A stretch of 8,038 bases of DNA from Lachnospiraceae bacterium UBA3732 (GCA_002372545.1 DFHD01000073.1:33903-41940); one strand, 5' to 3'. Numbered from the stretch's first letter, positions 1-6,915 are shown. Program-made: numbers and translations. The notes: a model not told the origin generated them from the sequence alone.

Positions 1-756
1 CAGATGGTGCAGAAGTTCTATGCCATTAAGGATGAAAAGGCAGTTCGTACAGGTACGATCGTATCCACCTTCTTCGCCATCGTGATCGCAGGCGGATGCT
101 ACTTCCTGGGCGGTTTCGGCAGGCTCTTTTCCGGTCATAAGGAAATCTACAGGGCTGACGGCTCCGTGGCTTTTGATACCATCGTACCGACCATGCTCAG
201 CACCCTGCCGGATATCCTGATCGGCGTTGTGGTCGTGCTGGTATTCTCTGCATCCATGTCCACGCTTTCCTCTCTGGTACTGACCTCCAGCTCCACGCTT
301 ACGCTGGATCTCATTAAGCCGGTGATGAAAAAGGGAATGAAGGAAAAGACCCAGCTGAGACTGATGCAGATTTTCGTCGTGGCCTTCGTGGCGGTCTCCG
401 TTATTCTGGCCTTTGATCCGCCGACATTCATTGCCCAGATGATGGGCGTTTCATGGGGCGGCCTGGCAGGCGCTTTTCTGGCACCCTTCCTCTACGGCCT
501 GTATTCCAAAAAGATTACCAAGCTTTCCGTATGGGCCAGCTATATCGTGGGCGTAGGCTTTACCGTATTCAATATGCTGACGTCCTGGATTCCATCACCG
601 ATTAATGCGGGAGCCATTACCATGATCGCCGGACTGATCGTTGTGCCGGTTGTCAGTGCGGTCACACCGAAGCCGGATAAGGAAAAGGTGGATGAGATCT
701 TCACCTGCTATGATGAAACGGTTACTGTTCACAGGACCAAGAGCCTTGAGGAATAA
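1..756 (+). CDS. Sodium:solute symporter family protein, C-terminal part (5' truncated by window edge)
   Basis: This is the C-terminal half of an inner-membrane Na+-coupled transporter of the SSS (SLC5-like) family. The reading frame is open to base 1, so the first visible ATG (base 4) is internal. The visible part opens with PxMVQKFYAIKDE-like residues, which occur mid-protein in this family. About six hydrophobic segments follow, near residues 18-40, 70-95, 122-140, 143-167, 172-192 and 200-222. The segment SASMSTLSSLVLTSSS (about residues 84-99) matches the Ser/Thr-rich helix that forms the second sodium site in SSS proteins, and it is followed by a conserved Asp (TLTLD). The tail after the last helix is charged and cytoplasmic. 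The substrate (amino acid, pantothenate or other organic solute) cannot be read from this half. A strong terminator 24 nt after the stop ends the unit, so it is not co-transcribed with ktrB. Confidence 0.9.
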   Translation, partial: QMVQKFYAIKDEKAVRTGTIVSTFFAIVIAGGCYFLGGFGRLFSGHKEIYRADGSVAFDTIVPTMLSTLPDILIGVVVVLVFSASMSTLSSLVLTSSSTLTLDLIKPVMKKGMKEKTQLRLMQIFVVAFVAVSVILAFDPPTFIAQMMGVSWGGLAGAFLAPFLYGLYSKKITKLSVWASYIVGVGFTVFNMLTSWIPSPINAGAITMIAGLIVVPVVSAVTPKPDKEKVDEIFTCYDETVTVHRTKSLEE

Positions 757-779
757 TTTTTTTATAACCCCTTTTTAAG

Positions 780-814
780 CAGCGCCGGCGTGTAATATGG
801 GTCGGCGCTGTTTT
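780..814 (+). terminator. Intrinsic terminator after the symporter gene
   Basis: A perfect 8-bp G+C-rich stem (CAGCGCCG at 780-787 with CGGCGCTG at 803-810) is followed directly by TTTT and then AAT. It lies 24 nt past the symporter stop codon and upstream of the ktrB promoter, so it separates the two transcription units. Confidence 0.85.
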
Positions 815-823
815 AATCCATGC

Positions 824-852
824 TTGCCTTTTTTCTGCCATCTTGGTATGAT
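824..852 (+). promoter_or_regulatory. Sigma-A type promoter for ktrB-ktrA
   Basis: The -35 box TTGCCT (824-829) is separated by exactly 17 nt from the -10 box TATGAT (847-852). The -10 is preceded by TGG, giving an extended -10 element. Transcription would start near 859, leaving a leader of about 30 nt before ktrB. No c-di-AMP riboswitch fits in such a short leader, although such riboswitches often precede ktr genes in Firmicutes. Confidence 0.6.
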
Positions 853-872
853 AGAAGGAGACAAATGAGGGA

Positions 873-884
873 CTCCGTACGGAG
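873..884 (+). promoter_or_regulatory. Palindrome covering the ktrB ribosome binding site
   Basis: CTCCGTACGGAG is a perfect 12-bp palindrome. Its right half, GGAG (881-884), is the only good Shine-Dalgarno site for the ktrB ATG at 891 (6-nt spacer). In RNA the left half could pair with it (4-bp stem, GTAC loop), or two transcripts could pair, so ribosome access may be modulated. The short stem makes a strong effect uncertain. Confidence 0.3.
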
Positions 885-890
885 AAGAGT

Positions 891-2273
891 ATGAAAGAGC
901 TGGCGCGGCAAAAAAGAATAAGATTAACGTCCTCACAACTAATCCCCCTCAGCTTTCTGGGGGCTATATTTTTGGGGACCATCCTGCTCATGCTTCCGGC
1001 CGCCACGGTATCAGGTGAGAAAACAGACCTGACGACGGCTTTTTTTACGTCCACAACCTCCTTCTGCGTAACAGGACTTGTGGTGGTGGATACCTTTGCC
1101 CACTGGACGCTGTTCGGGAAGATCGTGATCCTCTGCATGATCCAGCTGGGAGGTCTGGGAATCATTACCACGGTGTCTGCCCTGATGTATATGCTGCATA
1201 AGCGCGTATCACTGGGACAGGTGCTGATGATCCATGATTCCTTCAATCAGAATTCTCTCTCCGGTCTGCTCCGGTTCCTTATCGGCGTGCTTAAGGGAAC
1301 CTTTCTCATCGAGGGTATCGGCGCGGTCTTATACGCAATTGCGTTTATTCCGGAATTCGGAACGGGAAAGGGAATCTGGTACGCTGTATTTACGTCCATC
1401 TCCGCTTTCTGTAACGCGGGGATAGACATCATCGGGCCGGACAGTCTGATCGGTTATCAGTCCAATGTGCTGGTGATGGTCACCACCATGCTGCTCATTG
1501 TTCTGGGCGGTCTGGGATATGTGGTCTGGTTCGATCTGGTGAAGGGGACGAAGGAAGGCATAAGAAAAAGAAGAGGACCCGTCTATGTGCTCCGGCATGT
1601 CAGCGAGCATTCCCGGCTGGTGCTTTCTCTCACTCTGCTGCTGATCCTTTCCGGGGCTGCTCTGATCTTTATTCTGGAAAGAAATAATCCGGAGACCATG
1701 AAGCATATGTCCACAGGAGACAAGCTTCTGAACAGCCTGTTTCAATCGATCACCTTCCGTACGGCGGGCTTTGCCTCCGTACCTCAGCAGGGTCTGCAGG
1801 AAAATACCTGCTTCGTTGGTCTGCTATATATGTTCATCGGCGGATCTCCGGTGGGAACGGCCGGCGGTGTAAAAACCGTTACGGTGTTCATCCTTTTCCT
1901 GAACATGGTGGCTTTTGTGCGGAACAGGAACGAGGCAGTGGTATTCCGTTACCGGATATCCGGGGATCTGATCCGGAAGGCCAGCGCCATTGTGATCGTG
2001 AGCATCACGGTGACCTTTATTCTGACTCTGCTCCTTATGAGCGTGGATCATGTGAAGCTGGTGGACGGAACCTATGAAATGTTCAGCGCCACCGCAACGG
2101 TAGGACTTTCGCGGGGGCTTACGCCAGGCCTCAGCACGGGTGGGAGATGGCTTGTGATCCTGGCCATGTATCTGGGAAGGATCGGGCCGATATCCATGGG
2201 GCTCTTCTTTACCGGAGGCTATAAAGAGAAAAACAGTATCCATTACGCAAGGGGAGAGTTCTTTGTGGGATAG
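891..2273 (+). CDS. ktrB: KtrB/TrkH family potassium uptake channel subunit
   Basis: This is the membrane-embedded K+ translocating subunit of a Ktr/Trk system, usually Na+-coupled or driven by membrane potential. The 460 residues match the usual KtrB length. The four-fold M1-P-M2 architecture is visible, and each pore loop carries its selectivity-filter glycine: CVTGL (G62), CNAGI (G177), RTAGF (G293) and TVGLS (G405). The intramembrane gating loop before the last repeats reads GGSPVGTAGG (317-326), a hallmark of this family. The ATG at 891 has GGAG six bases upstream. The ktrA gene follows 66 nt after the stop with no terminator between, as expected for a channel and its regulatory ring. 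The start lies inside a short reading frame (865-894) that could be translated, but that frame is probably incidental. KtrB is preferred over TrkH because of length and the single-RCK partner. Confidence 0.93.
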   Translation: MKELARQKRIRLTSSQLIPLSFLGAIFLGTILLMLPAATVSGEKTDLTTAFFTSTTSFCVTGLVVVDTFAHWTLFGKIVILCMIQLGGLGIITTVSALMYMLHKRVSLGQVLMIHDSFNQNSLSGLLRFLIGVLKGTFLIEGIGAVLYAIAFIPEFGTGKGIWYAVFTSISAFCNAGIDIIGPDSLIGYQSNVLVMVTTMLLIVLGGLGYVVWFDLVKGTKEGIRKRRGPVYVLRHVSEHSRLVLSLTLLLILSGAALIFILERNNPETMKHMSTGDKLLNSLFQSITFRTAGFASVPQQGLQENTCFVGLLYMFIGGSPVGTAGGVKTVTVFILFLNMVAFVRNRNEAVVFRYRISGDLIRKASAIVIVSITVTFILTLLLMSVDHVKLVDGTYEMFSATATVGLSRGLTPGLSTGGRWLVILAMYLGRIGPISMGLFFTGGYKEKNSIHYARGEFFVG

Positions 2274-2298
2274 CAGGCAGTTAAGGTGATGCGATTAA

Positions 2299-2325
2299 CC
2301 GGGAGAGGTGCGGAACCCTTCCCGG
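2299..2325 (+). promoter_or_regulatory. Intercistronic hairpin just upstream of the ktrA ribosome binding site
   Basis: CCGGGA (2299-2304) pairs with TCCCGG (2320-2325), with further partial pairing of GAGG with CCCT inside. The hairpin ends three bases before the ktrA Shine-Dalgarno GGGAG (2329-2333). It has no T-run and so is not a terminator. It may tune ktrA translation or mRNA stability relative to ktrB. The function is inferred only from position. Confidence 0.3.
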
Positions 2326-2339
2326 GATGGGAGATTTTT

Positions 2340-2984
2340 ATGAAAAAGAAAGTTGCTGTTCTCGGCCTTGGCCGTTTCGGAAAGAGTCTGGCCCGTTCCC
2401 TGTATGATGCGGGAGCCGAGGTTATGGTGGTGGACCGGGATCCTTCGATTCTGGACAGCATGAACGATACATTCAGCTACGGGATCACGGCGGATCTTTC
2501 CGCAGAAGAGGCCATACGCGGCCTGGGGCTCGAAGAGATGGATATCGTGGTGGTGGCTATGGCTTCCGACCTTGCCGCCAGCGTTATGTCTGTCATGCTG
2601 GCGAAGGAACTGGGTGTTCCCCTTGTTATGGCAAAGGCCTATGACGACAGAATGGGAAAGATCCTCACCCGGATCGGTGCGGACAGGATCATTTTCCCGG
2701 AGGAGGAAACCGGCATACGGACAGCCAGAAAGCTATTGTCCGAGAACTTCCTGGAGTTCTTTGAGATTGATGACGACCTCTGCCTTCTGGAGATGAAGCC
2801 AAAAACAGAGTGGGTAGGAAAGACGCTGATCGAGCTGAATCTCAGAGAAAAGTATCAGATGAATGTGGTGGCCATCCGGAATCCTGAGGATCTCGGGCAT
2901 ACACTGGTGAATCCCAAGGTTCCTATCGCAGCTGATTCGGAAATGCTGGTCATTCTGGAACGTAAGGCGCTTGACCGGCTGTAA
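2340..2984 (+). CDS. ktrA: KtrA/TrkA family RCK-domain potassium uptake regulatory subunit
   Basis: This is a cytoplasmic RCK protein that forms the ring gating the KtrB channel. Family members bind ATP/ADP or NAD(H) at the N-domain, and in Firmicutes often c-di-AMP at the C-domain. The start chosen is ATG 2340, with GGGAG 6 nt upstream. This gives 214 residues beginning MKKKVAVLGLGRFGKSLA, so the Rossmann strand begins right at the N-terminus as in the family. The GTG at 2286 would add 18 residues without a matching domain. RCK_N (about 1-125) shows the nucleotide loop GLGRFG (9-14) and the acidic residue ending strand 2 in VVDRD (D32). RCK_C (about 138-214) contains the LLEMKP, VGKTL and LVILER strands. 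It has a single RCK unit, unlike E. coli TrkA with two, which supports the Ktr assignment. It is co-transcribed with ktrB. Confidence 0.93.
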   Translation: MKKKVAVLGLGRFGKSLARSLYDAGAEVMVVDRDPSILDSMNDTFSYGITADLSAEEAIRGLGLEEMDIVVVAMASDLAASVMSVMLAKELGVPLVMAKAYDDRMGKILTRIGADRIIFPEEETGIRTARKLLSENFLEFFEIDDDLCLLEMKPKTEWVGKTLIELNLREKYQMNVVAIRNPEDLGHTLVNPKVPIAADSEMLVILERKALDRL

Positions 2985-3058
2985 GCTGCTGTTTCCAGGG
3001 GGCGGATGATGCTTTGGCTGAATCCGGAATAACGGAAGGTTTAGATCAAATTGCGGAA

Positions 3059-3108
3059 ACCGGGTGACCGGTGAAGAAGAATAAGGGGGATCAGGCATCC
3101 GGCCTGAT
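3059..3108 (+). promoter_or_regulatory. Two small hairpins in the leader of the nucleoside phosphorylase gene
   Basis: The gap between ktrA and the phosphorylase (2985-3127) contains ACCGG-GTGA-CCGGT (3059-3072), a 5-bp stem with a GNRA-type tetraloop. It also contains ATCAGGC (3090-3096) paired with GCCTGAT (3102-3108), a perfect 7-bp stem. Neither is followed by a T-run, so they are not terminators. The second ends six bases before the AAGGGGG Shine-Dalgarno (3114-3120). A role in translation control is possible but is only inferred. I saw no convincing promoter in this gap. Confidence 0.35.
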
Positions 3109-3127
3109 GAAGTAAGGGGGCGGTATA

Positions 3128-3928
3128 TTGATTGATTACGCGGAAGGCTCCGGAAGGCAGTATCATATCCAGACGAAGCCGGGAGAAATAGGACATTACG
3201 TGATCCTTACCGGAGATCCCAAGCGGTGCAAGGGAATTGCTTCTCTTTTGGAAAATGCAAGTCTGGTTGCAGATAACCGGGAATATACGACCTACACCGG
3301 GACACTGGACGGTGAGCCGGTCAGTGTAACCTCCACAGGCATCGGCGGCCCGTCGGCGGCGATCGCCATGGAGGAGCTGGCGCGCTGCGGCGCACGGACG
3401 TTTATCCGCGTGGGTACCTGCGGCGGTATGCAGCCGGATGTGCTGGGCGGTGACCTGATCATTGCCACGGGGGCTGTCAGGGCAGAGGGTACAACGAAGG
3501 AGTATGCGCCCATAGAGTATCCGGCAGTGGCCCATATTGAGGTGGTGGATGCCCTTCGGCAGGCGGCAGACAGGCTGGGGCTTCGCTATCACGCAGGGGT
3601 AGTACACTGCAAGGATTCCTTTTACGGCCAGCACGAACCGGAAAAAATGCCTGTGGGCTATGAGCTTGCAGCAAAGTGGAAGGCATGGATACAGTGCGGC
3701 GTGCTGGGCTCGGAGATGGAATCGGCGGCTCTTTTTGTGGTCGGCAGCATATTTGAAGTCCGTGTCGGCACGGTACTTCTGACACTGGCGAACCAGGAAA
3801 GGGCAGCGGCAGGACTGCCAAACCGGCAGGTACATGATCTGACCGGAGGAATACGGACGGCCGTGGAGGCCATGCGCATCCTGATCCATAAGGACAGGGA
3901 GAAGACAGAAGGAAATACTAATATCTAA
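3128..3928 (+). CDS. udp: Uridine phosphorylase-type nucleoside phosphorylase (TTG start)
   Basis: This cytoplasmic enzyme of the PNP/UDP family cleaves a nucleoside with phosphate to give free base and (deoxy)ribose-1-phosphate, as in pyrimidine salvage. Its 266 residues are close to the family norm. Visible motifs are the phosphate-binding GDPKR (29-33), TGIGGPS (70-76), RVGTCGG (94-100) and the ribose-binding SEMES with E196-M197-E198. The base-recognition region reads KDSFYGQHEPE, with Q168 aligning to the uracil-binding Gln of E. coli Udp. The Gln-Glu-Arg seen there is Gln-His-Glu here, so exact base preference is less certain. An in-frame TAA at 3113-3115 excludes an upstream start. TTG 3128 has AAGGGGG (3114-3120) seven bases ahead and is the only plausible start. 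It may be read through from the ktr operon, since no terminator separates them. Confidence 0.87.
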   Translation: MIDYAEGSGRQYHIQTKPGEIGHYVILTGDPKRCKGIASLLENASLVADNREYTTYTGTLDGEPVSVTSTGIGGPSAAIAMEELARCGARTFIRVGTCGGMQPDVLGGDLIIATGAVRAEGTTKEYAPIEYPAVAHIEVVDALRQAADRLGLRYHAGVVHCKDSFYGQHEPEKMPVGYELAAKWKAWIQCGVLGSEMESAALFVVGSIFEVRVGTVLLTLANQERAAAGLPNRQVHDLTGGIRTAVEAMRILIHKDREKTEGNTNI

Positions 3929-3988
3929 GCAGCTACAAAAAATCCTAATTTTAACGGGTAAAAAAACTAAGTAATGGAGGGTAAGAAA

Positions 3989-4462
3989 TTGGGATTAAAA
4001 GATTTATTTAATAAGAAAAAAGAACAGCAGCAGCCTCAGCCGCAGCAGAGCTATGGAATGCAGCAGCCGCAGCCGCAGCAGGGTTATGGAATGCAGCAGC
4101 CGCAGCCGCAGCAGAGCTATGGAATGCAGCAGCCTCAGCCGCAGCAGTCTGTAAGTGAGCAGCCGGCCGCAGCGCCTGAGGAAGCAGCTCCCGCTGAGCC
4201 TGCAGCTCCCAGAGAGCCTCTCCACGGGGATGAATATACCCGGGTTCATACCATCGGCGAAACCGACTACCTTGTGCTGAACAGCCAGGATATGGCATCT
4301 CCTGCCTATCTGGAATTCCTGCAGTCGACGAGTAATACCTCGACCCAGCAGGATATGGACGGCTATATTCAGCACGCTAGGAGCAAGAAGGAAGCAGCGG
4401 AAAATCAGGAGAATATGCAGCAGGCGGCTAATCAGCAGTCCGCTCAGCAGTGGAATTTTTGA
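3989..4462 (+). CDS. Small glutamine-rich protein with tandem repeats, function unknown
   Basis: I do not recognise a family. With the preferred TTG start at 3989 it has 157 residues. The ATG at 3974 is in frame, but it overlaps the strong GGAGGG Shine-Dalgarno (3976-3981), which is ideally spaced (8 nt after GGAGG) for the TTG. The start then reads MGLKDLFNKKK, a natural-looking basic N-terminus. Next come 3.7 copies of an 11-residue unit, QQPQPQQ(S/G)YGM, then a Pro/Ala/Glu-rich linker. A more ordinary segment follows (TRVHTIGETDYLVLNSQDM and onward to about residue 135), and then a second Gln-rich tail ending QQWNF. There is no signal peptide or membrane helix, so it should be cytosolic. 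By my count all 34 Gln codons are CAG. The tex start lies 17 nt downstream, so the two genes are probably co-transcribed. The N-terminal low-complexity part is likely disordered. Confidence 0.8.
   Translation: MGLKDLFNKKKEQQQPQPQQSYGMQQPQPQQGYGMQQPQPQQSYGMQQPQPQQSVSEQPAAAPEEAAPAEPAAPREPLHGDEYTRVHTIGETDYLVLNSQDMASPAYLEFLQSTSNTSTQQDMDGYIQHARSKKEAAENQENMQQAANQQSAQQWNF
4028..4150 (+). repeat. 33-bp tandem repeat coding for QQPQPQQ(S/G)YGM
   Basis: There are three full 33-bp units (4028-4060, 4061-4093, 4094-4126) plus a 24-bp partial unit (4127-4150). The units differ only at a few positions: cct/ccg in the first Pro codon, agc/ggt at the Ser/Gly codon, and a last unit that ends in Ser-Val. Such close identity suggests recent slippage, so copy number may vary between strains. 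Confidence 0.9.
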
Positions 4463-4479
4463 CAAGGAATGTAACCAAT

Positions 4480-6615
4480 ATGGATATCATAAAAAAGATC
4501 AGCGAAGAGCTGAATGTTAAAGAAACACAGGTACAGGCGGCGGTGGAACTTCTTGATGAGGGGTGCACCGTCCCCTTTATTGCCAGATACAGAAAAGAAA
4601 AAACCGGAGCGCTGAACGATGAACAGCTGCGTACCCTCGCGGAGCGGCTGGAATATCTCAGAGCTCTGGAGGAAAAGAAGGAAAGCATCCTGAAATCCAT
4701 CGAGGAACAGGGAAAGCTGACGCCGGAGCTCAGAGCGGAAATCCTGGAGGCAGAGACCCAGGTGAAACTGGAGGACCTATACCGGCCTTATCGTCCCAAG
4801 AGAAAGACGCGGGCGTCAGTGGCAAAGGAGGCCGGACTGGAGCCGCTTGCTAACCTCATCATGGAACAAAAGACATCGGCAGCCCTTCATGAGCTGGCTG
4901 CGGAGTATGTTAATGAAGAGAAGGGAATCGCTGATGCGGCAGCCGCTCTGGCCGGCGCTTCGGATATCATAGCGGAATCCATCAGTGATTCTGCCGATTA
5001 CCGGGCATGGATCCGGGAAAAGACGGAGCAGAAGGGTGTGCTCGTCTCCGAGGCGAAAAATCCGGAAGAAAAGTCGGTTTATGAGACCTATTATGCTTTT
5101 TCCGAGGCTGTGGCAAAAATCTCCGGCTACCGCGTGCTGGCCATTAACCGGGGAGAAAAAGAAAAGATGCTTACGGTGAAGGTTGAAGCGCCGGAGGAGG
5201 ATATCCTCCGCTATCTGAACCGGAAGACGCTGACAAAGAAAACAGCGGAATCCGGCGGCGAGATCCGTACATTCCTCGAGACGGCGGTGGCGGATGCGTA
5301 TACGCGTCTCATTAAGCCGGCCATCGAGCGGGAAATCCGGAATATGCTGACGGAAAAGGCCGAGGATAGTGCCATTGACGTGTTCGGCAAGAATCTTACG
5401 CAGCTGCTGATGCAGCCGCCCATTGCCGGCCAGACAGTGCTTGGATGGGATCCGGCCTTCCGTACGGGCTGCAAGCTTTGCGTTGTCGATCCCACGGGCA
5501 AGGTGCTGGATACGGCGGTCATCTATCCCACTGCGCCGACGAATGAGAGAAAAATCAAAGAAGCAAAGGATAAGCTGAAGCAGTTCATCAGAAAATATGG
5601 CGTTACGCTGATCTCCTGCGGCAACGGCACGGCCTCCAGAGAATCCGAGCAGATCATTGTGGAGCTGCTGCATGAGATTCCGGAAAAGGTGAGCTACGTC
5701 ATCACCAATGAGGCCGGCGCGTCTGTTTACAGCGCAAGCGCGCTGGCGACAGAGGAATTTCCGGAATTTGATGTGGGCCAGCGTTCTGCGGCATCCATTG
5801 CCCGCCGGGTTCAGGATCCTCTTGCAGAGCTGGTGAAGATTGATCCCCGTTCCATCGGCGTAGGGCAGTATCAGCATGATATGGATCAGAAGAAACTGGG
5901 CGAGGCTCTGGGCGGCGTTGTGGAAACCACAGTTAACAAGGTGGGCGTTGACCTGAATACGGCATCCGTGCCGCTGCTTACCTATGTTTCCGGCGTTTCA
6001 AAGGCTATTGCCAAAAATATTGTCAGCTACAGAGAGGAGCATGGCGGCTTCAAAGACAGAAGGGAACTCCTGAAGGTGCCGAAGCTCGGTCCCAAGGCTT
6101 TTGAGCAGTGTGCGGGCTTCCTTCGGATCAGCGGCGGAGATAATCCGCTGGACTCCACGGCCGTGCATCCGGAGAGCTATGAGGCTACAGAAAAGCTGCT
6201 GAAGAAATATACGCCTGCCGAGTTGGGCGGCCTTTCCGCAAAGGAAAGGGATGCGCTGGCTGAGGAGACCGGCATCGGACGGCTTACGCTGGATGATATT
6301 ATTGATGAGCTTCTCCGTCCGGGCAGAGACCCCCGGGAGGATATGCCAAAGCCCATCCTCCGGAGTGATGTTCTGGAGATGAAGGACCTCACGGAGGGCA
6401 TGATCCTGAAAGGAACGGTCCGGAATGTGATCGATTTCGGCGCTTTTGTGGATATCGGCGTACATCAGGATGGTCTGGTGCATATTTCCCAGCTGACCAA
6501 CAAAAAGTTTGTTAAGCATCCGCTTGAAGTGGTGAGCGTCGGAGATATTGTGGAAGTAAAGGTGCTTTCCGTTGATCCGGTGAAAAAGCGGATCGGGCTT
6601 TCCATGATCCTGTAA
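4480..6615 (+). CDS. tex: Tex family transcription accessory / RNA-binding protein
   Basis: Tex is a cytoplasmic nucleic-acid-binding protein related to the core of eukaryotic Spt6, linked to transcription and RNA handling. The 711 residues are normal for Firmicutes. The domain order is typical. The Tex N-terminal helical region (about 1-190) includes TVPFIARYRKEKTG and YRPYRPKRKTRA (about 101-112). The YqgF/RNase H-like domain starts near GWDPAFRTG (322-330), followed by the ITNEAGASVYSAS and FDVGQRSAASIARR segments. A helix-hairpin-helix region spans about 488-550 (VGVDLNTASVPLL ... VPKLGPKAFEQCAGFLR). The C-terminal S1 domain (about 638-711) includes GTVRNVIDFGAFVDIGVHQD. ATG 4480 is preferred over the in-frame GTG 4450: it begins at the conserved helix, has AAGGAA (4464-4469) upstream, and does not overlap the preceding gene. 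No clear terminator follows. A weak GTAA/TTAC stem with seven T's at 6630-6636 is the only candidate. Confidence 0.96.
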   Translation: MDIIKKISEELNVKETQVQAAVELLDEGCTVPFIARYRKEKTGALNDEQLRTLAERLEYLRALEEKKESILKSIEEQGKLTPELRAEILEAETQVKLEDLYRPYRPKRKTRASVAKEAGLEPLANLIMEQKTSAALHELAAEYVNEEKGIADAAAALAGASDIIAESISDSADYRAWIREKTEQKGVLVSEAKNPEEKSVYETYYAFSEAVAKISGYRVLAINRGEKEKMLTVKVEAPEEDILRYLNRKTLTKKTAESGGEIRTFLETAVADAYTRLIKPAIEREIRNMLTEKAEDSAIDVFGKNLTQLLMQPPIAGQTVLGWDPAFRTGCKLCVVDPTGKVLDTAVIYPTAPTNERKIKEAKDKLKQFIRKYGVTLISCGNGTASRESEQIIVELLHEIPEKVSYVITNEAGASVYSASALATEEFPEFDVGQRSAASIARRVQDPLAELVKIDPRSIGVGQYQHDMDQKKLGEALGGVVETTVNKVGVDLNTASVPLLTYVSGVSKAIAKNIVSYREEHGGFKDRRELLKVPKLGPKAFEQCAGFLRISGGDNPLDSTAVHPESYEATEKLLKKYTPAELGGLSAKERDALAEETGIGRLTLDDIIDELLRPGRDPREDMPKPILRSDVLEMKDLTEGMILKGTVRNVIDFGAFVDIGVHQDGLVHISQLTNKKFVKHPLEVVSVGDIVEVKVLSVDPVKKRIGLSMIL

Positions 6616-6646
6616 ACCCAATGTTACCATTTTTTTCAAAAAGTGC

Positions 6647-6675
6647 TTGCAAATGCTCCGGCAATATGATATAGT
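6647..6675 (+). promoter_or_regulatory. Promoter of the tRNA-Gln gene
   Basis: TTGCAA (6647-6652), a 17-nt spacer and TATAGT (6670-6675) form a good sigma-A promoter. Start of transcription would be near 6682, about 11 nt before the mature tRNA 5' end. Confidence 0.7.
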
Positions 6676-6692
6676 CAATCTTGCTGTAGCAT

Positions 6693-6764
6693 TGGGGTAT
6701 CGCCAAATGGTAAGGCAACGGACTCTGACTCCGTCATTTCAAGGTTCGAATCCTTGTACCCCAG
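6693..6764 (+). tRNA. tRNA-Gln (anticodon CUG)
   Basis: This is a complete 72-nt cloverleaf. Acceptor strand TGGGGTA (6693-6699) pairs with TACCCCA (6757-6763), with discriminator G6764. The D-stem is GCC/GGC. The anticodon stem ACGGA/TCCGT encloses the loop CTCTGAC, giving anticodon CTG. The T-arm is CAAGG-TTCGAAT-CCTTG. U1-A72 is typical of bacterial tRNA-Gln. CCA is not encoded (CTC follows). Its 3' half is the left copy of the direct repeat that bounds the downstream islet, so the present 3' end may have been supplied by the integrating element. Confidence 0.97.
6735..6764 (+). repeat. Left direct repeat (attL-like), 3' end of tRNA-Gln
   Basis: This 30-nt stretch from the variable loop to the discriminator of tRNA-Gln recurs at 7879-7908 in the same orientation with 28 of 30 identities. 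The first 22 nt are identical. The tRNA T-arm is a classic tyrosine-integrase attachment site. Confidence 0.75.
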
Positions 6765-6767
6765 CTC

Positions 6768-6805
6768 AAGGACATTGATAAGTATATCGGTGTCCTTTTT
6801 CTTTT
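6768..6805 (+). terminator. Intrinsic terminator after tRNA-Gln
   Basis: A 13-bp stem (6768-6780 with 6785-6797, including two G-U pairs) closed by the tetraloop AGTA is followed by TTTCTTTT. It begins three bases after the mature tRNA 3' end. It lies on the element side of the left repeat, so if integration occurred it was probably brought in by the element. Confidence 0.85.
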
Positions 6806-6857
6806 ACCCTCTAAAATAAAGGGCTTCGAGACTAAGGGGTATCCCGGATTTAAGAGA

Positions 6858-6884
6858 GTTGATATAGATAAAATCAGAATCAAC
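6858..6884 (+). promoter_or_regulatory. Inverted repeat upstream of the antitoxin gene (possible operator)
   Basis: GTTGAT (6858-6863) and ATCAAC (6879-6884) are perfect 6-bp inverted halves with centres about two helical turns apart (21 bp). They lie directly upstream of the predicted -35 box of the toxin-antitoxin promoter. The arrangement suits a dimeric repressor, and many antitoxins autoregulate, but the antitoxin here shows no recognisable DNA-binding domain. Confidence 0.3.
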
Positions 6885-6886
6885 AC

Positions 6887-6915
6887 TTTTTATGTTATAG
6901 TCTGTGTGTTATATT
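6887..6915 (+). promoter_or_regulatory. Probable promoter of the antitoxin-toxin operon
   Basis: TTTTTA (6887-6892), a 17-nt spacer and TATATT (6910-6915) preceded by TGT give a weak -35 with an extended -10. A second extended -10-like element, TGT-TATAGT, lies at 6893-6901 without a good -35. Starts near 6908 or 6922 would give a short leader before the ATG at 6957. Confidence 0.4.

Noticed and set aside
2286..2339. GTG start for ktrA giving 18 extra residues
   Set aside because: The extension falls over the intercistronic hairpin and lacks a good ribosome site. ATG 2340 has one and matches the family N-terminus.
3041..3889. Long - strand open frame opposite the nucleoside phosphorylase
   Set aside because: It is a shadow of a G+C-rich gene whose + strand product carries all family motifs. 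The - strand translation has no recognisable domain.
4004..4465. Long Leu/Ala-rich - strand frames opposite the glutamine-rich gene
   Set aside because: They are mirror products of the CAG-rich repeat (CTG/GCT/TGC runs) with no ribosome sites. The + strand frame has the good Shine-Dalgarno and coupling to tex.
6613..6636. Possible tex terminator (GTAA/TTAC stem plus seven T's)
   Set aside because: A 4-bp A+T-rich stem is too weak to call. The T-run lies immediately before the tRNA promoter and may be an UP-like element instead.
6835..6847. GGGGTATC at 6836-6843, identical to the tRNA-Gln 5' end
   Set aside because: Only 8 nt match, with no continued alignment. Such a match is reasonably expected by chance over this length.
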